Notes: generated from the letters alone by a model not told the origin. A DNA stretch of 64,000 nucleotides from Halomonas litopenaei (GCF_017303055.1 NZ_JAEKJT010000008.1:62001-126000), one strand, 5' to 3'. Counted from the stretch's first letter, positions 9,255-18,953 are shown. Numbers and translations are program-made.

Positions 9255-9889
9255 CATGGCGAGATAGAGGGCGAGCCGGTGGAGTCGCCTGCCTCCTGAG
9301 AGCACAACCGGTTCAAGCGCGACAGCGCCTCATCGGCGCCTGCCAGTGAGAAGCGTAAAAACCAATAGTCGCTTTCCTGCTCGGTCATGCGCAGTCGGAG
9401 ATGCAGCGTACTGCCGGTACTCAGGCGTGACTCCAGCAGCGGCATGTCCAGATCTTCGACGTGGACATACAGACCATCATCGCCCCGCTGCGTAGAGAGC
9501 ACTGCCGTCCCGGTCTGGGCGGTCTGCTCATCCACCAGAATATCGACGGGCACGCGGTTGACCACTTCACTGCGCGACTGACGTTCACCCAGGCTGCTCC
9601 TCAACTCAAGCCAATGGATGGCACAGCGCCCTGCCGTGGCATTGATGCTGAGCAGCGTATCGCTGTAGCTGGTGTCTTCGAGGGCGCGTACATGTCGCTC
9701 CCCGCCTAGAGAGGCCGTCAGCGACTGCCAGCGTTGGTGACGTTGTCCGTCGGCGACATTGAAGCTGGTGGCGAATACGGTTTGGGAGCTGGTCAGCGCG
9801 CCTACCAGGATCGCCATGCCAAGCAGACGACTGGCACCACGGCGAATACCCCGGTGAACGGAAAAGGCATGGGACAGCAAAAACGGCAT
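9254..9889 (-). CDS. Predicted secreted protein of unknown function
   Basis: The 211-residue protein has a long basic N-region and a hydrophobic stretch (LLGMAILVGALTSSQTVFA) ending in a likely signal-peptidase site at about residue 40. The rest is soluble, with two cysteines and beta-rich segments such as LHLRLRMTEQESDYWFLRFSL. I do not recognise a family. The start has CAGGAG at good spacing. It lies downstream of nsrR on the same strand, about 80 bases away, so it could be co-transcribed with it. A role in the cell envelope is possible but not shown. Confidence 0.6.
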   Translation of the reverse strand: MPFLLSHAFSVHRGIRRGASRLLGMAILVGALTSSQTVFATSFNVADGQRHQRWQSLTASLGGERHVRALEDTSYSDTLLSINATAGRCAIHWLELRSSLGERQSRSEVVNRVPVDILVDEQTAQTGTAVLSTQRGDDGLYVHVEDLDMPLLESRLSTGSTLHLRLRMTEQESDYWFLRFSLAGADEALSRLNRLCSQEAGDSTGSPSISP

Positions 9890-9970
9890 GACAGCTCCTG
9901 ACAGCGCTCGAGACAGAGCTCAGGAGGCTAGCACTCACGGGCGTCTCTGTCCCGGCCTTAGCCGGTGCGA

Positions 9971-10432
9971 TCAGGCGCTCTCGGCTTCCGGTGTCAGCGA
10001 AATCAGCTTCAAGGCGTGCAGTCGCTGGCGGCAGTCAGTGGTCATCAGGTCATCCAGCGTATAGCGGTCGAGTACTTCCAGGAACGCTGCCAAGGCCTCG
10101 TTGGCGATCTGCTTGAAGCGACAGATGGGTGCCATGTAGCAGGCGCTGTCGTCCCCATCGCACTCGACCAAGGCCAGGCTGTGCTCCGTATCCTTTACCA
10201 ATGTGCCCAGGTGGATGCTGGCGGGTTGACGCTTGAGCGACAGCCCTCCGTGCTTTCCTCTGACGGCGGACACATAGCCCAGGCGACTGAGTTCCTGGAC
10301 CACCTTCATCAGATGGTTGCGAGATACCTCAAATCGCGAGGCAATTTCGGCGATGGTGGTGCGCTCATTACCTGATTCTGCCAAGTACATGAGAACGCGA
10401 AGAGAGTAGTCAGTAAAACGTGTGAGGTGCAT
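9971..10432 (-). CDS. nsrR: NO-sensing Rrf2-family repressor NsrR
   Basis: The 153-residue protein opens with MHLTRFTDYSLRVLMYLA, closely matching the N-terminus of NsrR, followed by the helix-turn-helix SRNHLMKVVQELSRLGYV and the wing RGKHGGLSL. Three cysteines (C91, C98, C104) occupy the positions of the NsrR iron-sulfur cluster ligands. NsrR holds a cluster that reacts with NO and then releases genes for NO detoxification, usually hmp. In this window hmp is 26 kb away at 36-37 kb, so control would be in trans. IscR is less likely because the cysteine spacing and N-terminus fit NsrR better. Only a weak ribosome site (CGGGA) precedes the start. Confidence 0.9.
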   Translation of the reverse strand: MHLTRFTDYSLRVLMYLAESGNERTTIAEIASRFEVSRNHLMKVVQELSRLGYVSAVRGKHGGLSLKRQPASIHLGTLVKDTEHSLALVECDGDDSACYMAPICRFKQIANEALAAFLEVLDRYTLDDLMTTDCRQRLHALKLISLTPEAESA

Positions 10433-10620
10433 GGGTCGTATCCCGGCGCCCTAGGGCGGCAGTTAGAAAGCGATAGAGGAAGATCTTTATCGGGTTCGAC
10501 TCTATCAGGGGAGGGCAATACTAACGCAGGTATGGAGCATGAAAGTGAAGTAATGCGTGGAAAAACCTACAGCACATGACCTATATCAATTACTCGAGCG
10601 TGAGCAGATTTCTCATCATC

Positions 10621-10648
10621 TTTGATGTCATCAAAACCTCACTATAAT
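10621..10648 (+). promoter_or_regulatory. Palindrome and TATAAT, candidate promoter/operator
   Basis: The 15-bp hyphenated palindrome TTTGATG-T-CATCAAA is followed after 7 bases by TATAAT. TTTGAT (10621-10626) could serve as -35 with a 16-base spacer. It is not an Fnr box, because those need four bases between TTGAT and ATCAA. What it would transcribe is unclear. Confidence 0.35.
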
Positions 10649-11473
10649 TTGAATGTAGCATGGAACTTTTCTTGAAATAGATGAAACATGAATTAATGAG
10701 TTCGGATGACCGCATTGGTTTAGTTTTCATACCTCGTTCGGGGTATTTGGAAGAAAGTCTGCTGATGTGGCTACCACGATTGAGACTTTATTCGGCCGGC
10801 CAATCTACTGGGCTATCAGCGAGTGAGCAGAGAGAAAGCCGGACAGGCAGGGGCTGGAGGCGCCGTACGAAGGGGGATGTCGGTAAGGGAATGAGTCACT
10901 TGTGGCGCAGTGGTCTCGCCTTTTCCAGATGGATTTCACTACCATACAGCGTAAAGCGTCACTATTTTTTTCATCGCCTAGGTGTCGATAAATGACTAAA
11001 TCGCGACATCTGACTGACCCACCGTGACGGCAATGTGTCTATCAAAGGGGGTAGATTGGGATGGCGAGGTAACATTTTCAGGATGTGATGAAGAGACCTC
11101 GAGAGCGAGAAAAATGTATGATTTTTCTGGAATATCCAGCAATGATTGTGTGGTCAGAAATGCGTGTTTTAGCAAAGTGCTTAAGGAAGCCTCTCTCCTG
11201 GGAAGCGGATCGACGGGCGTGCCGCCATGGAGCAAATCTCGCTGAAGTATGTCTGGATAGTCGTGGCTCTTGATAAATGGCGCAGAAGCATGTCGTGAGC
11301 ATAGCGTCGCGGGCATAGCAGGGGAGATAACGCGCCAGGGGGCATGTTACGTGCGTCATGACGTCTCTTTGTGACACCCGACACGGTCATCAGCGGCTTG
11401 CGCCGCATGGCTATCCGCCTCGTGCCTCCCGAAAGGCCCATGTGCCAGCAGGCCGTGGGTGATAGCCGCCATT

Positions 11474-11540
11474 GTGAGGCAGGCATCATGGCGGTGGTGG
11501 TCGTCATGTGCTGGCACGAGAGCCCGGCCTGGCTGAGGGT
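11474..11540. repeat. Diverged direct repeat, copy A
   Basis: This 67-base segment matches 12157-12223 at about 54 of 67 positions without gaps. The two copies bracket the cytochrome c gene. Copy B lies in the hemN upstream region directly after an Fnr box; copy A has no intact box and no gene in front of it. Confidence 0.6.
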
Positions 11541-11613
11541 TGCCGGTACTGCAGGACACCGGAAGCTAGAGAGAACGCTTCGCTGGGTGGCCTAGCAGCC
11601 TAGAGACCTGGTG

Positions 11614-11931
11614 TCAGGGCGTCAGTGAGGAGTAGTAGGCGGCAATATCGGCGATGTCTTGATCGGACAGTGCAGCCGCCTGGGGGGCCATGATGGCGGA
11701 CATGCCGCCGCTGCGCTGGCCGTCGCGGTAGGCCTTCAGCGCGCCTTCCAGGTAGGGCGCATTCTGTCCTGCCAGGTTGGGATAGATGGGGCCAGTGGCC
11801 TTGCCATCGGTGCCATGGCAGGCGGCGCAGGCCCCGACCTTGGTTTCACCGGCGGCGGCGTCGCCCGCGGCGTGGGCAGTAACACTGAACAGACAGGCGG
11901 CGCCAAGCGCGGCCAGGGGGAACCATTTCAT
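11614..11931 (-). CDS. Small periplasmic class I cytochrome c (c5/c553-like)
   Basis: The 105-residue protein has a signal peptide ([21 protein letters not shown]), one heme-binding CAACHG motif shortly after the mature N-terminus, and a distal region with Met (SGGMSAIM) that should supply the axial ligand. The Met at 11931 has AGGAG eight bases upstream; the longer frame to 12027 adds residues in front of the signal peptide and was rejected. Such cytochromes carry electrons to periplasmic reductases. No nirM (c551) gene is present in the nir cluster further right, so this protein is a candidate electron donor to NirS or NorCB, but that is inference. It shares its upstream region with hemN. 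Confidence 0.88.
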   Translation of the reverse strand: MKWFPLAALGAACLFSVTAHAAGDAAAGETKVGACAACHGTDGKATGPIYPNLAGQNAPYLEGALKAYRDGQRSGGMSAIMAPQAAALSDQDIADIAAYYSSLTP

Positions 11932-12138
11932 GATGAGCGCTCCTCGGGATTGGGTCTGCGGACGGGCAGCGTGGGCAAAGCATGCCACGCCGCCAGCCGA
12001 GTCTGTCCGGGGTCGTTGTGTCGGCAAGCCAGAGCTGCCGGCAACCCTTGGGACTCTCGAGTATTGGAGCGCTCAGCGACAATACCCTATGACGCTGGTC
12101 AACTTTCGCTAGGGAGAGGTAGTCGCTACGCACTATGC

Positions 12139-12152
12139 TTGATGGGGATCAA
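12139..12152. promoter_or_regulatory. Fnr/Anr box (perfect)
   Basis: TTGATGGGGATCAA matches the Fnr/Anr consensus TTGAT-N4-ATCAA at all ten defined bases. It lies about 200 bases from both the hemN and the cytochrome c start, so which gene it controls is open. Confidence 0.75.
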
Positions 12153-12156
12153 GGGA

Positions 12157-12223
12157 ATGAGACAGGCATCATTGCGGTGGCGACCGTCATGCGCTAGCAC
12201 CAGAGACCGACCTGCTTGAGGGT
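12157..12223. repeat. Diverged direct repeat, copy B
   Basis: This is the partner of 11474-11540, about 80 percent identical. It lies between the two Fnr-type boxes upstream of hemN. Confidence 0.6.
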
Positions 12224-12240
12224 GACGTCCTGGTACTGAT

Positions 12241-12254
12241 TTGATGCAGATCAT
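12241..12254 (+). promoter_or_regulatory. hemN: Fnr/Anr box upstream of hemN (9 of 10)
   Basis: TTGATGCAGATCAT differs from TTGAT-N4-ATCAA only in the last base. Its centre is about 100 bases upstream of the hemN ATG, a usual place for oxygen-dependent control of this gene in pseudomonads. Confidence 0.7.
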
Positions 12255-12348
12255 GTCTGGCTTCGTCTATCGGAGCCAAGCCGAGATGACGTGAGACAAT
12301 GCCGACAGATGCCGCCGTCGGGCGGTCGTGTCACGAGAGGCCTTGTCG

Positions 12349-13734
12349 ATGTCATCCGATGTATTGCCGTTTCAGCGCAGCCTGGTCGAAAAGTATGATC
12401 GCCCCGGCCCGCGCTACACTTCCTACCCCACCGCGCCGAATTTCCATGCGGACTTCGGTGTCGATGACTACCGACAGGCGGTACAACGCAGCCAGCAAGG
12501 AACGCCAAAGCCGCTCTCGGTGTACGTGCACGTGCCCTTCTGCGAAAGCCTCTGCTACTACTGCGCCTGCTCCAAGATCATTACCCACAATCGCGAGCGT
12601 GCCGCCGAGTATCTGGAGCTGCTCAAGCGCGAGATCGCCCTGCAGGCCGAACTGTTCGATGGCCAGCGTGAACTGGCTCAGCTGCACCTGGGCGGTGGGA
12701 CCCCTACCTTTCTGACTAACGCTCAGTTGGCTGGGCTGATCGACAGCCTGGCGCAACACTTTTCCTTCGCCCCAGTGTCCCGTCGTGAATTTTCGCTGGA
12801 AGTGGACCCGCGCACGGTAACGCCCCAGCAGATACATGAATTGCGGGCCATGGGCTTCAATCGGTTGAGCTTCGGCATTCAGGACTTCGACCCCCTGGTA
12901 CAGAAGGCGGTGAATCGGCTGCAGAGCGAGGCCCAGGTAGCGGCGCTGATGGATGCCGCCCGGGAGGCGGGCTTCGCCTCGGTGTCGGTGGATCTGATCT
13001 ACGGGCTGCCGCTACAGACCCGCGACAGCTTCGATACCACGCTGGCCAAGGTGGTGGCGCTCAGGCCCGATCGTATAGCCGCCTACAGCTATGCTCACCT
13101 GCCGTCGCTGTTCAAGGCGCAGCGGCTGATCCGTGACGAGGATATGCCGCCGCCTGGGCGTAAACTAGAACTGCTCGAGCTGACCATCGAGCGGCTGACC
13201 CAGGCGGGCTACGTCTATATCGGCATGGATCACTTTGCCTTGCCCGAGGATGAGCTCAGTCTGGCCCGTGAGAATGGCACCCTGCAGCGCAATTTCCAGG
13301 GCTACTCGACCCATGCCCAGTGCGACATGATCGGCCTGGGGGTGACGTCCATCGGCAAGGTGGGCGATGCCTACAGCCAGAACGTCAAGACCACCGCCGA
13401 ATACGCCGAGCACCTTGAGGCCGGGCGGCTGCCGGTGCTGCGTGGGTACCGCTTGACCGCGGAGGACCAGCTGCGCGCAGAGCTGATTACCGCCCTGATG
13501 TGCCACGGCGAGGTGCGCTTTGCCGAGTTTGAAGATCGTCATGGTATCCACTTTCAGCAGCACTTCGCGGCGGCGCTGAACCAGCTGGAAGAGATGCGCG
13601 AAGACGACTTGATCGAGATCAAGCAGGACGCACTCAGGGTACGCCCGGCAGGCCGGCTGATGATGCGCAATCTGGCCATGGCCTTCGATGCCTACCTGGT
13701 GGCGGAAAGTGGGCGCTTCTCCCGCACCGTCTAG
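12349..13734 (+). CDS. hemN: Oxygen-independent coproporphyrinogen III oxidase
   Basis: This radical SAM enzyme decarboxylates coproporphyrinogen III to protoporphyrinogen IX without oxygen, a step of heme synthesis needed for cytochromes under anaerobiosis. The cluster-binding motif is HVPFCESLCYYCAC with C65, C69 and C72 plus the extra C74, as in E. coli HemN rather than the HemW relatives. The N-terminal YDRPGPRYTSYPTAP block is also a HemN hallmark, as is LHLGGGTPTFL. The length of 461 residues is normal. The ATG at 12349 follows GAGAGG; a GTG at 12328 is less likely. Fnr-type boxes upstream suggest induction at low oxygen. The gene supports the large need for c- and d1-type heme of the denitrification genes at 36-58 kb. 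Confidence 0.95.
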   Translation: MSSDVLPFQRSLVEKYDRPGPRYTSYPTAPNFHADFGVDDYRQAVQRSQQGTPKPLSVYVHVPFCESLCYYCACSKIITHNRERAAEYLELLKREIALQAELFDGQRELAQLHLGGGTPTFLTNAQLAGLIDSLAQHFSFAPVSRREFSLEVDPRTVTPQQIHELRAMGFNRLSFGIQDFDPLVQKAVNRLQSEAQVAALMDAAREAGFASVSVDLIYGLPLQTRDSFDTTLAKVVALRPDRIAAYSYAHLPSLFKAQRLIRDEDMPPPGRKLELLELTIERLTQAGYVYIGMDHFALPEDELSLARENGTLQRNFQGYSTHAQCDMIGLGVTSIGKVGDAYSQNVKTTAEYAEHLEAGRLPVLRGYRLTAEDQLRAELITALMCHGEVRFAEFEDRHGIHFQQHFAAALNQLEEMREDDLIEIKQDALRVRPAGRLMMRNLAMAFDAYLVAESGRFSRTV

Positions 13735-13838
13735 GATGCGCCGGACGGTTGGCGTCCCCGCCAGGTCTTCGCCGGTCCTGGCGTGACCGTTTATGCGCCA
13801 AAGGCAATTTAAAAACTGGGCCTTCCGTGTCCGGTTTT

Positions 13839-13885
13839 TTCGTTTATATTGTGCCGCCGGCCAAAAATTTAACTATATCTAGTAG
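13839..13885 (+). promoter_or_regulatory. Pair of NrdR boxes 31 bp apart
   Basis: Two 16-base sites, 13839-13854 (core GTTTATATTG, then TG) and 13870-13885 (core CTATATCTAG), resemble the NrdR consensus ACACWATATATWGTGT (10 and 11 of 16 matches). They start exactly 31 bases apart, about three helical turns, as is typical of paired NrdR boxes. They lie 85-130 bases upstream of nrdJ. NrdR is the ATP/dATP-responsive repressor of ribonucleotide reductase genes. Confidence 0.65.
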
Positions 13886-13968
13886 AGCGCTCGACCTTGG
13901 CCGTAACGCGCGTCGACGCCCTTGTTACCTCGTTTCTTTGCCGGCAATTTCATCGGAGACATGTGTTC

Positions 13969-16080
13969 ATGACCACATCCGCCAAGGCCGCGGCCCTGTC
14001 GCAGGAGGTCCCCATGCAGGGTCCCTCGTATGATATCTGGGATGCCAAGTACCGCTTGAAGGATCGTCACGGCCAGCCCGTGGATGGCGACCTCCAGGCC
14101 ACCTGGGAGCGCGTGGCCAAGGCGCTGGCTGCTGTAGAGGGCGAGGCCGCTGACACCTGGTTGCCAAAGTTTCGCTGGGCCTTGGAAAACGGTGCCGTAC
14201 CGGCGGGCCGGATCACCTCCAATGCCGGCGCCGAGGGCTACAAGCCCGCCGTCAGCCTGATCAACTGCACCGTGTCCCGCACCATCCGCGACTCCATGCA
14301 TGACATCCTCGACAGCGTGGTGGACGCCGGCATGACCCTCAAGGCCGGCTGCGGCATCGGCTACGAGTTTTCCACCCTGCGCCACAAGGGAGCCTTCGTG
14401 TTCGGTGCTGGTGCCGGCACCAATGGCCCCCTGGCGTTCATGGATATCTACGACAAGATGTGTTTCACCGTAGCCTCCGCCGGGGGACGCCGGGGCGCTC
14501 AGATGGGCACCTTCGACGTTGGCCATCCCGATGTGCGCGAGTTTATCGAGGCCAAGCGTGAAGCCGGTCGACTGCGCCAGTTCAACCTCAGCCTGCTGAT
14601 TACCGACGAGTTCATGGAGGCGGTGAAAGAGGACGCCGACTGGCCGTTGGCCTTCCCCCTGCACTCAGGCGAGAAGGGCGATGTCGAGGACAAGGACCTG
14701 ATCTATCGTGACTGGCCGGTGATCGAGGACGGCTATACGGTGGACGCCGAAGGCCGCGTGGCCTGCCGCGTGGTCGAGGTGATCAAGGCGCGCGAGCTGT
14801 GGGACACCATCATGCGTTCCACCTACGACTACGCCGAACCTGGCTTCATCCTGATCGACCAGGTCAATCGCATGAACAACAACTGGTTCTGCGAAGAGAT
14901 CCGCGCCACCAACCCCTGTGGGGAGCAGCCGTTGCCACCGGAAGGGGCCTGCCTGCTGGGCTCGATCAACCTGACTCGCTTCGTGATCGACCCGTTTGGT
15001 GAGGCGCCGCGGTTTGACTGGGACAAGTACCGCCAGGTGGTCGCCGTTTTCACCCGCATGCTCGACAACGTGGTCGAGATCAGCGGCCTGCCGCTGTCCG
15101 GCCAGCGTCGCGAGATCGAGGCCAAGCGCCGCCATGGTATGGGCTTTCTGGGGCTGGGATCGACCATGACCATGCTCAAGATGCCCTATGGCAGCGCCGA
15201 ATCGCTGGTCTTTACCGAGGAAGTCAGTCGGGTGTTGGCCGTGGAGGGCTGGAAGCAGGCGCTGGAGCTGTCCCGCGAGAAGGGCATGGCGCCGATTCTC
15301 GAACAGGAGTTCGAGCTGACCCCCAGGATGCTGCGTGAACGTCCAGAATTGAGCCGCGATGGTTACGAGGCCGGCGACAAGGTGCCAGGCCGCATCCTGC
15401 ATGCCCGCTACAGCCGTTATATGCAGAAGATCGCCGAGGTCGAGCCTGAACTGGTGGCGCAGCTGGCCGAGCATGGGGCGCGCTTCACCCATCACTCCTC
15501 GATTGCCCCCACTGGCACCATCAGCCTGTCGCTGGGCAATAATGCCTCCAACGGTATCGAGCCGTCGTTCTCTCATCGCTACTTCCGTAACGTCATCCAG
15601 GCGGGCAAGAAGACCAAGGAGCAGGTCGAAGTGGTGTCCTTCGAGCTGGCCGCCTATCGTCACTTCATGCACGCCGAGGCGGTAGAGAGCGACCTGCCGG
15701 ATTACTTCATCACCGCCGATGCGGTGACCCCCAAGCAGCACGTGGCGGTGCAGGCCGCCGCCCAGGCTTGGGTCGACTCGGCGATCTCCAAGACGGTCAA
15801 CGTGCCCACCGACTTTGCCTTCGAGGCGTTCAAGGATCTGTATCTGGACGCCTACCAGAGCCGCCTCAAGGGCTGTACCACCTTCCGCTTCAATCCGGAG
15901 GCCTTCCAGGGCGTGCTGGTGCGCGAGGATGACCTCAAGAACACCACCTACGTGTTCGAGCTGGAGAACGGCGAGACCCTCGAACTCAAGGGCGACGAGA
16001 CGGTGATCTACGACGGCGAGGAGCACAATGCCGCCAACCTCTACGACGCCTTGAAGGAGGGGACCTATGGCAAGTGGTAA
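13969..16080 (+). CDS. nrdJ: Adenosylcobalamin-dependent ribonucleotide reductase, large catalytic part (NrdJa)
   Basis: This class II reductase makes deoxyribonucleotides with or without oxygen using vitamin B12. The catalytic core is present: NCTVSR with the first active-site Cys (C100), the NPCGEQPL loop carrying Cys and Glu of the radical site, GACLLGSINL, and the phosphate-binding APTGTISL. The C-terminal redox cysteines are not on this protein but on the next gene, as in the split NrdJa/NrdJb of Pseudomonas aeruginosa. There are two possible starts: 13969 with a distant GGAG, or 14014 with a perfect AGGAGG five bases upstream. Homology to the reductase begins at about 14025 in either case. 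NrdR boxes upstream indicate dATP-responsive control. Confidence 0.93.
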   Translation: MTTSAKAAALSQEVPMQGPSYDIWDAKYRLKDRHGQPVDGDLQATWERVAKALAAVEGEAADTWLPKFRWALENGAVPAGRITSNAGAEGYKPAVSLINCTVSRTIRDSMHDILDSVVDAGMTLKAGCGIGYEFSTLRHKGAFVFGAGAGTNGPLAFMDIYDKMCFTVASAGGRRGAQMGTFDVGHPDVREFIEAKREAGRLRQFNLSLLITDEFMEAVKEDADWPLAFPLHSGEKGDVEDKDLIYRDWPVIEDGYTVDAEGRVACRVVEVIKARELWDTIMRSTYDYAEPGFILIDQVNRMNNNWFCEEIRATNPCGEQPLPPEGACLLGSINLTRFVIDPFGEAPRFDWDKYRQVVAVFTRMLDNVVEISGLPLSGQRREIEAKRRHGMGFLGLGSTMTMLKMPYGSAESLVFTEEVSRVLAVEGWKQALELSREKGMAPILEQEFELTPRMLRERPELSRDGYEAGDKVPGRILHARYSRYMQKIAEVEPELVAQLAEHGARFTHHSSIAPTGTISLSLGNNASNGIEPSFSHRYFRNVIQAGKKTKEQVEVVSFELAAYRHFMHAEAVESDLPDYFITADAVTPKQHVAVQAAAQAWVDSAISKTVNVPTDFAFEAFKDLYLDAYQSRLKGCTTFRFNPEAFQGVLVREDDLKNTTYVFELENGETLELKGDETVIYDGEEHNAANLYDALKEGTYGKW

Positions 16081-16161
16081 CGCCTGGGGCGAAAGGTCGT
16101 TGCGTAGTGGCCGGCGCCTGTGGGCATCGCGTCTGAATCATCTTTGTGGAGGAGCCTGCTG

Positions 16162-16947
16162 ATGGCTGTCGAAATCACATCCAAGATCGTGGGCTACCGG
16201 GTCAAGAGCGAAGAGGCCGCTGCGGCCCCGGTGCCGCCCCCTCTGCCTGAAGAAAACCCGCTGACCATGCGCATTCCCTCGCGCCCCGAGGGGACGCTTG
16301 AGGCGGTGTCCGAGAAGATTTCCTACGTCGGCGCCGAAGGCCGCAAGAAGGTCTACCTGCTGGTGTCGTTCATGCCGGTGGAAGGGGTGCTGAACGGACA
16401 GCGCGTGATCATCGAGCGCCCGGTGGAGTTCTTCTTTCCCTCCGGTCAGCTGTCCAGCGAACACCAGTGGATCACCGCCACCATGCGCAGCCTGTCGCTG
16501 GCCGCCCGCGGCGGCTACGTCACCCAGGCGGTGGCCGATCTGCGCAAGGTGGCCTGGGACAAGGGCCTGGTGCGTTGCGGCATGAACCGCTGGAACAAGC
16601 CGATGTTCCACGACTCCGAGGTTGCCGCGATTGCCTGGTCGATCCAGCAGATCCTCTATCGCCGCGGCTTTCTCGATATCGACGGCAACCAGATTCCGGT
16701 AGAGGAGCTGGTCAGCCGTTATGCCAAGCGTCAGGCCTCTGGCCACGGCTGGTTCCCTGCCGAGGTCGAAGAAGATGTCGCTGCTGGCGCCGTCGAGCCA
16801 CTGCAAGACAAGCCCGTCGTGGATGGCGCAGGTGAAGGCGCCGGCCCCGCGGTGGTTGGCCACTGCCCCGAGTGTCGCGGCGAGCTGATCATGATGGACG
16901 GTTGCCCCACCTGCTACGCCGGCTGCGGTTGGTCAAAGTGCGGCTAG
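16162..16947 (+). CDS. nrdJb: Class II ribonucleotide reductase, C-terminal subunit (NrdJb)
   Basis: The 261-residue protein matches the detached C-terminal portion of class II reductases. The middle part (GLVRCGMNRWNKPMFHDSE, then AIAWSIQQIL) is typical of NrdJb, and the tail holds CPECRGEL, GCPTCYAGCGWSKCG, a cysteine-rich end expected to bind zinc and pass electrons to the active site of the partner. The ATG at 16162 has GGAGG upstream and lies 81 bases behind nrdJa, so the two form one operon. The stop codon sits in the first of three 15-bp tandem repeats, so a read-through would meet another stop within 15 bases. Confidence 0.9.
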   Translation: MAVEITSKIVGYRVKSEEAAAAPVPPPLPEENPLTMRIPSRPEGTLEAVSEKISYVGAEGRKKVYLLVSFMPVEGVLNGQRVIIERPVEFFFPSGQLSSEHQWITATMRSLSLAARGGYVTQAVADLRKVAWDKGLVRCGMNRWNKPMFHDSEVAAIAWSIQQILYRRGFLDIDGNQIPVEELVSRYAKRQASGHGWFPAEVEEDVAAGAVEPLQDKPVVDGAGEGAGPAVVGHCPECRGELIMMDGCPTCYAGCGWSKCG

Positions 16948-16977
16948 TCGAAGTGCGGCTAAACAAAGCGCGGCTAA
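16933..16977. repeat. Three tandem 15-bp repeats covering the nrdJb stop
   Basis: Units at 16933-16947, 16948-16962 and 16963-16977 are each a version of the last five codons of nrdJb (Ser-Lys-Cys-Gly-stop), giving three in-frame stop codons in a row. The unit carries a few substitutions, so the duplication is not recent. Confidence 0.8.
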
Positions 16978-17297
16978 AGCAAGGTATGGCCAAACGATGA
17001 CCCAACTATAGCCAAACCAGGCATGACTCATTTGGCGTCATGGCCGTCGCCGCCGTTGCGACGCTGACAGGTAGCAGGTGAACGTGGCTTTCCGCGAGCG
17101 AACAGCAAGCCTGACGAGAGGGTAGTGCGCCGACAAGGGTGTGGATAAGTGTGCGGGCTGGCTGTGAATAAGCGTGTGGTAATCGGTGGAAGGGCTGTGC
17201 AAGGGATCTGTTCGCCGCTCGGCGTGGAGTGACAATAGCGTGTGACGGCAAAAGAAAACGGGCCCCTGAGGGCCCGTTGTTGTATCGAATGCCGGGG
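16948..17297. other. Intergenic region nrdJb / mmsA (convergent)
   Basis: About 350 bases between convergent genes. It contains the stop-codon repeats, a perfect DnaA box (TGTGGATAA, 17140-17148), a one-mismatch box (TGTGAATAA, 17163-17171) and the mmsA terminator. No gene is seen. Confidence 0.6.
17251..17278 (-). terminator. Intrinsic terminator of mmsA
   Basis: A perfect 9-bp stem AACGGGCCC/GGGCCCGTT with a four-base loop occupies 17257-17278. Read on the minus strand it is followed by TTTTCTTTTG, and it lies 20 bases behind the mmsA stop. Confidence 0.85.
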
Positions 17298-18794
<1,497 letters not shown>

Positions 18795-18864
18795 TGAAGA
18801 CCTCTTGTCTTGAAGGGTGATGTCTGGACGCTGGGTCCAGCGACGATATCGGTGTGAACAGTGG

Positions 18865-18893
18865 CCACAGGCAGGCATGACACCTGCCTGTGG
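18865..18893. repeat. Perfect 11-bp inverted repeat between aminotransferase gene and mmsA
   Basis: CCACAGGCAGG (18865-18875) and CCTGCCTGTGG (18883-18893) are exact reverse complements with a 7-base loop. No T-tract follows on either strand, so it may be an operator or mRNA hairpin rather than a terminator. Its right arm overlaps a perfect DnaA box at 18889. Confidence 0.6.
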
Positions 18894-18953
18894 ATAATGC
18901 TGTGAATGATGGGTGTAAAGGTTGTCCACAGGCTGTCGATGTGGCGTGGATAA
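18889..18953. other. Cluster of DnaA-box-like 9-mers
   Basis: Within 65 bases lie TGTGGATAA (18889-18897, perfect reverse TTATCCACA), TGTGAATGA (18901-18909), TTGTCCACA (18922-18930, one mismatch) and CGTGGATAA (18945-18953, one mismatch). A further perfect box lies on the other side of mmsA at 17140. This is a possible DnaA-binding or titration site; function is not shown. Confidence 0.45.

Larger units (their letters stand above)
10433..11613. other. Long gene-poor stretch between nsrR and the cytochrome c gene
   Basis: About 1.2 kb with no frame that looks like a real gene. The part from 10540 to 11300 is clearly AT-richer than the surroundings. It holds a near-perfect palindrome, TTTGATG-T-CATCAAA, at 10621-10635, followed by TATAAT at 10643-10648, which could be a plus-strand promoter. 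The frame at 10681-10995 (104 codons) begins behind it but has no ribosome site and an arginine-rich, unprotein-like composition. The segment 11474-11540 is a diverged copy of the hemN upstream region. It may be a decayed gene, a small-RNA locus or a recombination scar. Confidence 0.4.
11932..12348. other. Divergent promoter region cytochrome c / hemN
   Basis: This stretch of 417 bases holds one perfect Fnr-type box (12139-12152), one near-perfect box (12241-12254) and, between them, repeat copy B (12157-12223). No gene is seen in it. Confidence 0.7.

Noticed and set aside
10681..10995. 104-codon frame behind a promoter-like sequence
   Set aside because: No ribosome-binding site, an arginine-rich unlikely composition and no recognisable family; kept only as part of the gene-poor region.
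14665..16026. Open frame of 453 codons on the minus strand
   Set aside because: It mirrors nrdJ and shows no family features.
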